DNA of 64,000 nucleotides from Piezodorus guildinii (Eukaryota; Arthropoda; Insecta; Hemiptera; Pentatomidae). The notes beneath the pieces were generated by a model, which saw nothing but the letters and a program-made list of their open reading frames with translations, searched no databases and was not told the origin of the DNA. Position 1 is the stretch's first letter. Each line of letters starts with the position of its first letter. Below are positions 13,171 to 25,100 of the stretch, one piece after another. The stretch is taken from contig CM041298.1 in assembly GCA_023052935.1 (NCBI GenBank), positions 58,150,217 to 58,214,216 of the forward strand, written 5' to 3'. A program made the position numbers and the translations under genes.

Positions 13171-16100
13171 TACTATCTAGTATTATTAGCAGTTTAAAAC
13201 AAATAGTCATTTCTTCCATAAAAATTTGTCTGAGGGTTAAATAAGTTACACTTTTGTTACTGATAATTTTACTAAGTACCAATTGATAAGTTTTAAGATA
13301 TGAACTATGGTGTTAATTTTAAAACAACTGGGACTCAATTTATGAACTTTTTTTGACCATAAAAGTCAAAGTTTCCTTCCTAATAAGTAGACCAGCACTG
13401 AAACATTGGCTTTCATGGTAAACAAAAAGTCATTAATTTCATTGATCTATAATTCTTTTTATTATAGCTAAATTTGTGGCTCCTAAATAAAAATATATAA
13501 AATAAAATACTTAATGGGAGGTATTAAATCTATAATTAAATGATACCTCTTCAGCTTGACAGTCATGGATACCCCATCCATTGTGGAAACAATCGGCAAT
13601 GGATGTTTCATTTCCCAAACAATGCAGGTTATCAATTATAAAACTCATATTGTGGTTTGTCTTGAAGAATGAATGCTTTTTTATTTCTGCGGCACCGAGA
13701 GGATATCCAAGGTGGCGACAAACAACATCTCCGTCTTTTAGCTCAAATTCATCATCACAGACCAAGCCCCACTTGTCTTGTGCTATTAAAATAAAATAAA
13801 ATGAAGATTAAAAGAGCTTCAATTATCTTCTTTTTTTTTTATTTTTTATTTATAGTAAAGAACACAATGAGTAAATATGTAGAATGAAAAAATTTCTTGA
13901 GAAAGAACTACCTAGTGGTAGCACTTCAGCAACTATTTTAAGGCAGTAAGTTCCGAGGCCATCTTCTTTTCATTCATCTCGGAGGGTTATTAGGGATATC
14001 TAAGGAAGATAAATTACGGACAAGTGACTTTGTGCAGGCATGAACTTTAGAATGAAAAGAGAAGTACCTATCACGGGGCTATGTCTGCAACAAATAGGAT
14101 ATTCAGGTCATTATGGAGGAGTTGGTTTGTGACAAAATAAGGGGCATTCAATCATCTTAGATCTTAAAGAAAATAAAATCAAATAATACATATTGTTATT
14201 TAAAACTATTGTGATAAGAATTCCAAAATATTTATATTTCACTGATTCTTTTTTATAAATTCTCTTATTTTTTTTTCTGGTTATAAGTCAGTACGGCTTT
14301 GATTATAAAATTATACCTTTAACTTCAATTGTGCCTTCGTTTGGTTTGGTGCCACCACTCAATTTTATTTGAATTTTCCTTTTTAACCATGTGCAGTCGC
14401 TTTCATCAGAATGATCTCCACAATCGTCTCTTCCATTACAAACCTATTATAAAATATTAATATAGCAACAGAAGATAATTGTACTAGAAGTTGTTTGGAG
14501 AAAAAGTAAAAAGAAAAAGCATAAAACTCCTTTGAGAGCCTATTAACATGAATATTAATGTTTCATTACAAGTTGTCAGCCTAAAAACTTATCCTTGACA
14601 GTAGGACTTGTCATTAATAAAGGCCTTACAACTTAGGCTCATATTGAATAAGTTTTGCACTTTCTCTCTTGACATTCCTAACTACCTTCTCATAGATTAA
14701 GTTTATATTCAATCATATTTCTAAAAAAAAAAAAAAAAATATATTTATTGAAAAAGGAAACTACTCACAGTTTCGTGTGCAATGCATTTTCCATTACCGC
14801 ACACAAATGAGTTTTTACATTGAATAGATTTTGATTTCACTTCATAATAATTCCATCCAGGGGCCTGGGTTTTATTACCTGATAGCCCAATATTACTCTC
14901 ACTCAGAACACATTCTTCTTGTTTAACTCTAAATGTAATTACAGCATTAATATTGACAATAAAACACGTATTACCAAACAAAAATACAAAACATCACTCA
15001 CAGATAAGAAAAAGATCGACAGTTGACCAGTTCTAGACATCTTTGAGCACAAGCATTAAGTGGAGTTTTTATGAATATTTCAACATCTGATACGATCAGT
15101 TTTGAGTTTTCATAAATAGAAAATTGAGACGAAATAACTTGGCAATTACTTTCATCTTCAGAGTCGGAACAATCCTGAAATCAAATCCAAAGGAATTAAA
15201 ATTGCATTTGACAAGCGCACTGGTACTATTTACAGACAATTTCAATTAATTTTAGATGATTTACTCACAGATTGACCATCACAAACTCGAGACATAGGAA
15301 TACATTTTCCACTGAGCCCGCAAGCAAAATAATTAGGAGGACATTGAAAATACCTGGCAGACTTTTCTAGACCTGCTAAAAAATGTTAATACTATTATTT
15401 AAAAAGGAATTATTGTTTTAATACATTAACTATAAATCTATACATTTTTCTCTGAACGAAATCCTATAGTTATGGAAATGGAAGTAAGTAACACTTTTTA
15501 TTGTACTACCATGCAATTATAAGCATCTTTTTAGTGATCCTTAAAACTATTTTGATTTATTTACGAGGTATAAACCTAGAATTTTCAGTTTCTGTTTCAA
15601 AATATCTAGCTTAAAAAAAAAAACAGTTTATGGTCATATGTGTATTGTTCTTAGTGATATTTCCTATTTTATTTTGTTTAGTTATTTTTAACTTATTTTC
15701 ATTCTCTCTGATTTATTGGCATTAATTTATTTTGCACTGAACTACTTATCTCCAAGTTAAGTATAATCTTTGCCAAATTACTTTTAACACCATCAGCAAA
15801 GAAACAGTAAGATCCCTAATACATACTTTATCCTTAATGGTACAATTTTATTTTTTTATTTATATTTCTGTGAAAACTAAACATTATTACATATTATATT
15901 TATTTCTGAGATAAAAATGAATAACTGTCATTGATGAACTTCATTTTAATTGTTTATGAAATATATAATTAACCTCCACGCTGAAAGGTATTAAGGAGGA
16001 TGTTAAGGAAGAAGGGGAAGGGTGTGGTCTAGTGGATAGAGCACTTGTCTACTGTTCTCCAGGTCCTGTGTTGAATCCTGGCTGTGGCAGAATATTATTT

Positions 16101-19100
16101 ATTCTGTTACTTTAGTTCTATAGAGGGAAAAAACCTGGCGGCTGAGTGTGATCTCGGCCGAATCAGCTCATTGCACAGCCGTTGGCCTAGAAACAGTACT
16201 GATCTCTACATGTACTGTATAAAACTCTTCATGGGTTGTAGTGGTACAGATTTTTTTTTTAGTGATCCATATCCCCTTTAATGGTGTAAAATGTAATGAA
16301 TATTTTATTATATCTGACCATTGGGAGATTATTTAATTAATTAATATTGAAGAATTTATTTTCTGTTTATTTATTTGTCTGTATGGTAATATTATTGGCA
16401 GTAATATTAATGGCAGCACAATAATTTTATACTTATTAGTCCAAAATATTGCAATAGTTTATTTAGTTAAATGTGTGACAATGAAAAACAATAGCCATAA
16501 ATATAATAGATATATTTAATAAGAAAAGATAAAGTGACACTTTTATCAGAATGACAATTATGGAATACAAGTAAAAGAGTTTTTAATAATAACTATGACC
16601 TATATTGATGTAATATGGAAGGTATGTGATCAAATGAAAAGTACATATATTTTTAAAATGAGATTTCAGAAATAAATATAAATTTGTATATAATTGTTGT
16701 TTTAAATGTTATAGTTTAATGTAAACTTAATTTTAAGTTTATTGTTTTTAATTATAATGCGTTATTGTGAAGATGAGGAGATAAGACCTTGAAACGTAAA
16801 TATGTAAAATTGATGTGATAGTAAATATATTTATAAGAAGAGATTGTTCTAATTGAATATAATAATAATCTCGTAATTTATCGCCCAAAAACACCTCATC
16901 TACCTACTATTTGTCAGTAAAAAAAATGTTTTGTTTACTTACAAGTGTATAACAGCTGAACAGATTGCCTCTTTAAAAAAAAGAGAGACTTTTGTCATGA
17001 AAATGATGCCAATAAAGCTATTATTATTATTCATCACCCAGACTAATTTCCTTCTGGATATGAAATCTATTTGAACTTTAAGAGAAGAATTTGAAGGTAT
17101 TTGAATTGTTTTTTTTATATAATATAAAACATAGTGTGAATTAAGAAAAACACACTTCTCTCACCCTCAAAAGTAGATTGAATCATAAAACCATTTACCA
17201 GACAAATATAATTGAGGATTTAGTGTTGTAGTGGGATGGTGGATTTACAAAGTTGTTGGTTAGAGCAAATCATTAGAAGCTATTAATCAACTAGAACAAG
17301 CTAACATGAGTTTTAAAAAAGGACTTTTTCTGATACCCAGAATGCTGAAAAGATTTCCTTAAAACATTTTAGGGTAGCTAAGTGTATCATCCATACATCA
17401 TCATAGATTATACGATAATTCTTATTTATACATTTTATTACTTTCTCTTAGCTCTATATGAAATATATAGTAAGGGAAAGTATTGTGATCATGAAAATTT
17501 TCGAATTCCAGTTTTCAACAGAAATACACATTTTGTGATCCCCTGAGTTTCTGTTCAGTCTAATGCAAAAACCATAAGTCTTATGAAATGAAATTTCATA
17601 TTTAAGACAACTATATGCCTGAGATGTTACAAAAACTTTTTCTTCAAAATCAGCTGACCGAAAGATCTACTTTATACAATGCATTTTGCACATTTTTACG
17701 ACTTTCTCAAAAATGGCTCAACGATTTTAATTAAACTCCCTATATTGATGTAAAATTTAATGGGCTTTAATATGATGTAGGTTTCATTCTGATTGAAATA
17801 GCGTGACAGGGCTTAAATGCCGATAGTTAAATTTTCTTCCTCTGAAGTATCATTAATTTTGTACATTTGAATACATTAACCATATAATCTTGTTAGCATA
17901 GATAAAAAACGGAATAATATATAAGCCAGAAGAATTCGATATCCAACATGTGGAGGAAAGAGCAAACATATTTTTTCATGCAATATTTGTATTTTGGAAC
18001 ACAAAAAGAGTAATATATTGTATAATATACCGCTGGAAAGCTAAAAATTTTAGACAAAATATATTCGTATACACATAATTGTAAAAGTTAACAGAGAGTG
18101 TTGAAAAATCAATAAAACTAACTGATTGTCGTAGATAATAATATAATAGATAATTAATAAAACATGTTTCTATTAATATTCAAATAAAATAATTCCTTAA
18201 CAATCTATTTTCATCTCTAATGTTCCTAAAAATTTTTAAATAGATTATAACCACGGAAGTAAGTGAAAGTCATGTGTAGCCGCACCAGCTTTTTTAAACC
18301 TAGATGATCACCATGAAAATATATAATTGGGGGTCACCTGTGGTATAGTGGTTAGCATAACAGCTTACTATGCCCAAGGTTATGAGTTCACGTCCTAGCT
18401 GGCCCTAGGATTTTTCAAAGAGAGTAAAAAATCCTAGGTTATGCCGGAGGAGAAGTCAAATTGTGTTCCCGAGCCTGTGGAATGTCTGGTACTCTCAAGA
18501 TCCCCTATCCTAACTAAACTTGGATAAGCAAAAGTTAGAACTCCCACTGTAGCATCTTTGATTAGCCACATCAGCATAAAGTGATGATAAATGAATAAAC
18601 AAACCTTGAAAATATTGTATAACTATTAATGTATTATTTATTGAAAATATTTTAATATGTTTATCTGCTAAATGTGGTGTATTTTATGTGAATCAATTTT
18701 CTTTTATGATTAACTATCTAGTACTACTAGATACTACTAAATATCATACCTTCTGCACAAATAGGAATATCGCATAGCTCTTTCTTCACAAACTTTGTGG
18801 TTTCTCTTACATAACACCAAGGATGAGTTTCTTTCCCCGCAATGTTACGGCAATAGTTATGCCCTGATAAACTTACTCTACAATCATGAAAACCATCATT
18901 AAGACAATTTGTTTAATCAATCATTCTGAGAAATTCTAATAAATATATATATAATTAGGGGAACCAACAGTAATAACATACTTTCTATCTTCTTCTGAAA
19001 TTCTGTATTTCAATTCTGGAAGGACATCTTTGTGGTCCCATGAAAGACAAATATTTCCTGCCCTTGTAATATTTGCACCACCCTTGTAGCCAGCACCAGT

Positions 19101-22100
19101 ACCCATAACACAGCCTGTGTTTAAAAAAAATAAAATAAAATATATTTTATTAAGTAATATATATATAATATACACTAAATTTTAGCTGATGGAGTTTTTG
19201 TTGACCGTTGAGATATTAGATGAGGAAGATGGAAGATGGTTGGGGGTACGGTCATTAAATAGAAACACACATTAAAGCAAGTGCTATTTTAATTATATGT
19301 GGTTGGTAATTTTGTTTAAGCTAAAGATGACCGCCATGAACCCTCCCCTTGTAATGTGGGCACAGCACCACAGTGCTATTTTTCTGACAGTATGCCAGGA
19401 GAATTGTAAATCTCCAAAAATACGTATAGAACCAAATCAGGTATATTTCAAAGGGACAGGTGGTACTGACAAAAAAGAACACAAAGTGACCATAGAATTA
19501 TTTAAAATTATATACCCTGAGAAATCCCTCAAATCAGTCAGAGATAGGATTATAGAAATTATGTTTAAGAAGAAAGAAGACACTGCAGGTTATTGGCCTC
19601 AGTTGACTAAAGAAAAGAAAAAGTTGCATTGGCTCAAAGTAGACTTTAACAGGTGGCAAGATGAAGACTGTGATGATGAGGTTGGAGGAGGAGGAGACCT
19701 CGAAGAAATGATGCGATCAATGGGAGGTCTTGGCAGTTGTGGGCACTCCAAAAACTCATTTGATGATCTTGAGCTTAATCCATTGGAAGATTCAGACGAC
19801 GAAGATATTCCAGACTTAGAGTATATATTTGTCACCAGAGAGTGAGCCATAAAAACATCCCTACCCAAAACCACATTGATTCGTTTTCTATCGAGCTTTG
19901 TACATTTTTAGCTATTATTATGAATATAATTCTCTTTTTGTCTGTTGTTATATGACATGCTGTAATGTCTTAAGTCATATTAAACAACATAAAAATAAAA
20001 GAGCTAAGTTTTGTTATAATAAAAAAAAAAAATAAAAAAAATTTTGACACCGTCTCAGAGTCAACCCTGATGAAGGCCCACAATGTAGGCTGAAACGTAG
20101 GCACATAATTAAAATAGCACTTGTTTTAATGCGTGTTTCTATTTAATGACCGCACCCCAACCATCTTCTTCATCTAAATTTTAGTGGAGTTGTTGCCTTT
20201 ATTCTTGATAAAAGATTAATCTATAATTGATGAATATATTAAAAAATGCATATTCATAACAGTAAATGTTGAAGGAGATTTAAAAATATGAGAGCAATAC
20301 AGAAAAAGTAAAGACATACTGTATCTTAGGCACCTTAAAGTTCAAGAGCATTACAGGACATACAGATCCTTGACGAGGTGAGGACTTAAGGAGTCTGTAT
20401 AGCTTTCTAATCAAGACACTGTTTTTAATTATAAAAAAAAACTGAAATTTTACCCATATATATACTCAATAAAAAAATTGAAATCTTGTACATAATATAT
20501 ATATGTACAAGATTTCAATCATATATGTATATATGTCCATAATTCAGTTTTAGAATCAGTACACTGCAATAAACAAGGAAACATTTTTCACGAATTTATG
20601 AATACCATTTTTCATGATTTAAGTTGTTAGTGCTATTCAATAGAGAATCAAATTCTCTAAACAACAGAAAAAGGAATAATTGAAATCGGTAACAAAATAG
20701 CAGAGGTATAGCGTTTTGAAATAAAGAATTAAATACTTCCATCACTTTTTTATTAATTTTAAAACTCATTATATCTCGTTAATTTTCCTCGACATTTTGG
20801 GGTTTTGTCCCCATTTTCAAGACTTTTTTGTTCATTTCAGGTATTTTACAATTATTTGTAGCTTAGTGTTACATGTCCTATTACAATGGCGACTATTGGC
20901 TCACTGAGTGATAGCTTTTTATTTAATTCAACATTTTTTTTCATTTATTTTTTTATAATTAATCACGGTGCCTTGATTAGATAACTCTATACAAATTTCT
21001 CTTGAGTGATAGTAAGCCAATAGTCACCATTGCAATAGGACATGTAGCATTAAACTACACAAAATTGTAAAATAAAGAAAATGAACAAAAAAGTCTTGAA
21101 AATGGGGACAAAACATCAAGGAAAATTAATGAGATATGAAGAGTTTTAACCCATTAGAGACGACGATTTTTTTTTAACATGGTCCCTAAGAGCGAAATTT
21201 TTTTTTTATTATAGTTTATTTTTACTAAAAAAAAACATGTTTTCTATGGAAATCACTCAAACCGTAAGTGAATTCACACAAATAAGATCATTGCACACCA
21301 GGTGTGCAGCTCGCTCTTCGAAAATTTTTATTCTGAGGAGCCGATTGAACACCATGTGTACAATGTAAGGTAAAATTAAAATGCATCATTTTCATCAAAT
21401 AAAAATATTTATTTCAAAAATAGTTATATAATATAAAATCGTTATTTTGCTTTCAGTAATAAAGAACAAAATATAATACAAAGAAAATTTCTTATTTATT
21501 CACGGATAAAGATGGGTCAAAGAAAAGAAAAACTTATTATCTTTAGCCTACATATCTCCTTCTATTCATACAGCCTAAACGAAACTTATTATCTTAAGCC
21601 ATCGCTGCATGCGTATTGATAGTATTTTTCATGTAAGAAAGGCTTCAGATAATTTTTAGGTTTTTTTGTACACAGTAAACCAATCCCAAATTTTGTTTCC
21701 CTGTACTTTGCAGATTTCATTAGTTCCAAAAAAATCTTATTTTGACGACTAGTTTACTCAGAATAATGATAATTGCACATTACTGTTTTTGCACACATGC
21801 TGTCTTATAGCCTCGGAAATCCATTGCATACACAGTGTGCAATCGGTCTCGAATGGGTTAAAATGAATAAAGAAGTGATTGAAGTATATAATGCTTGTTC
21901 AAATATGTAAAAATACTCAAAACATTCACAAGTTGAACAAATAAAAGAAACTATTTCAATTTTCATATCAGTTAATTAACAGTAAACAACTATATAACCT
22001 GTTATACCCTAATATAGTTATTTAGAAGTAATAAACCATTATGTAATAATTTGAACCCTTTTTTCTTTTCTTTTTTTCATGAGACAAAGGTTTATTATTA

Positions 22101-25100
22101 TTGTATTATAAAGATAAAAAATAAGTATTACCAATTTTATTAGCAGGTCTTTCGCAAACATATGGAAGACTAGTAGCCATAGCGTCACAATCCTCCACAT
22201 CCCAATAATAATACTGGGCATCACAAAGCCGGTCTTCAGAACCTTTCGAGTCGTTGCAAGGGAAATACCTTCTTAAAACGATACAGAGGGCGCGGCCAGT
22301 GTATGTTTGAGGTGGTATGGACTTAGCACCACTCCAGCCTAAAAAAATTGCAGAACTTTTCAACTGAAAATTTTTTGTTTTCACTTAAAAGAGAAGTCTT
22401 AGTACACCGAAAACTATATATATATTTTTCAATAACTCCATCTATTGCAGAGTTTAACAATTAAAAAGGAAGATATGTTTCTTGTTTGGAATATGCTAAA
22501 ATTAAAATTCTGACTACCTGGCCACCAGTTGTGATAAGTGAACGTGCTTTCGCTGCCTTCCCAAATCCAAATTGAGCCTCCCATAAGAGACATACCAACA
22601 CCAGAAGTCATGATATTGCCATCTATATTCTGCCTGATCAGCCATTCAGACACAAAGTCATTTTCAACCTTTAACAAATAATAATTAAATCTGTATTATT
22701 GAAGATTGACAAGATATTTATATTTGTCAGATTTCATAAATCGAACAAAATTGAATATTACTTCTAAAATTTCATTTATTCATTGATAATTTTTTTTAAA
22801 ATCACCTGTGATGTAATGTCAACAAGATGACCTCCCTTTTTCTGACAATACGAAAGTGCTTCTCCCTGAGTAAAACCAACAAGATTTTCAGTTGCGGTTT
22901 CTTCGCTTGGTATCACAATAGAGTAACACCGATCGCCCAATGACATTTCTCCTGGATAACACCTTGACAAACCATGGCTATAACATCGTACCCAGACACC
23001 ATCTTTGGTAGGGTTACATCCTTCTCCTAAAGAGAAAGCTTATTAATTAAAAAAATAAAAATAGTTCTTAATTTTCTGAAATATTCTTCACTTATTAAAT
23101 TTGATTCAATTAAATACACAGTAAGATATTAAGTATTAGTTGTTCACTCTTTTTAGCACTGTAATTTTACTTCAACTAGTTTAGGAAACATGCCTTATTC
23201 AGTTGAAATTGTTTCATTGGACAATTGATTTTTTTCAAATTATAAAATAGAAAAAAATATATTATAATGTTAATTAGTATGCTGTTTGGAAAAAAATTAT
23301 ATTTCTTTGCTGAAAAAATTAATGTTTTAGAATTTCTCAAAAATTCATAATCGAAAGGTTAATACAATTTAAATATTTGACTTCATCTGCAAATAACGTC
23401 CCATCGATCCACAGCTTTTGGTAGATCATTCTTAATTAATTCTGATCCGCATCCCTATGGAACCCCATTCCTTCTTTTATCCGGAACTCCTAAATTCTTT
23501 CAACATTAAACCCCGTCTATCCGGCCATTTCCTGTTCATTCAATTCAAAAATAATTCCAAGTAGATTTATTAATTTCAGGGAAAACAACAAATAAAGCGG
23601 ACAGATACGTTTATTTATTTATTTAATTTTGGACAGTCAACATCGTATATTACTTGAAATATTTACATTATATGTTTTAAATATTTACATTATATACTTT
23701 TCAAAAATGTTGTATTAAATTATATATTATTTTATAAAAATTCAAAAGTATTGTAATTTCCTTTTTTATCAAAACTGTATATTTTTACAAATTTTTATAT
23801 GTATTTTATTTTTTTGTTATATCTTATTAATTTATTTTTTGTTTCATGCATGTTATTTTTTCTTTAATGTACATTTTGATTAGAATTTATATTTTGATTT
23901 ATTTTATTTGTTCATTTTGTTTAATTCTATTGTCTACAGTTATTTTACTCTAAGATTCAAAAGTCCACTTTTTATTTCTTGTTGTATTATCCTGAAGGGA
24001 CTTGTCCCAGAATAAATAAAGAGTTGGTATTATTATTATTATATCGATCTAATGTAAACATCCATTAGTGATATATTGAATTTCAACACTTTCAATGAAT
24101 ATCAATAAAAAAAAATAATTTTGATTATGCTCACCAACAGATAATGTACAGTCAAGCAAAGAATCTTCAGAACCAGTGCAAACGACAATATCAGTGGCAA
24201 GAATGCTTGAAGTTATATTTTTTACGTCAGCAGGTAAACCTTGCCAGCTAAGCTCAGCACCTCTTAAAACAGAAAAATTATTCAGAGATCAGCATAAAAT
24301 TATTTAATAATAGTACTAAAAAATGATGATGAATAGGTTCTATTACCTTGGATAGCCTAAACTTCTACAAACAACATTAGCTTCTTCAATTTTCCAATCA
24401 TTTCGCTTATCGCAAACAACACCCAAGATCCAGTGGATAACTGCATTTCCACAAAACCTTCAAATTGGGATGGGCTTCCTCGTAAACGTATGATTTGTTT
24501 GTCGAGTGTTGAATTTCTTTTGGAAATCAACCTAGCTTTTGGAGCCTTAGAAATTTCTGGTTTGAAAGACTGTTTTGAAGTCTTATCATTTTTATCTGCA
24601 ATAACATTTTCTTTGGGCGAGGATTCAATCCTTATTCTAGGTATTATTGATAGGGTTTGCACTGATTTTTCTGTGATGGTAGGTAATTCAGTTGTCGTGA
24701 TTATTGTGATGGGTGTTTCATTTGTTTTATTATGATTAATTAAAAGATCTGTGATATTTTCTATTGCATCAATTATTTTAGATTGATCTGAATCTGTTGA
24801 GTAGAAACATTTTAAATTAATACTTTGAAATAGAAAAGACTCTTTTAATAGAAATAAAAATTACAATAATTACCAATGCTTTCTGGAGGTAATGTTGCAG
24901 AACGATAAATATTAATTTCAGGTTTGGTTTCTGCAGGCTGTAAATTCTCGTCTGCGATGAACACATTTTTTTTATTCTTATAATTGCATTTGACATTATG
25001 TATGTAGTCACAAATTAGAAGTTCAGGATTAAACCTGAATAAAAGTAAACATAAATTGATAAATACATTAAATAACAAAATGTAATGATAGGAGACAGAA

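Noticed and set aside
19599..19874. 91-codon minus-strand frame opposite p23
   Set aside because: Antisense shadow of the acidic p23 tail giving Ser/Pro runs; no support as a gene.
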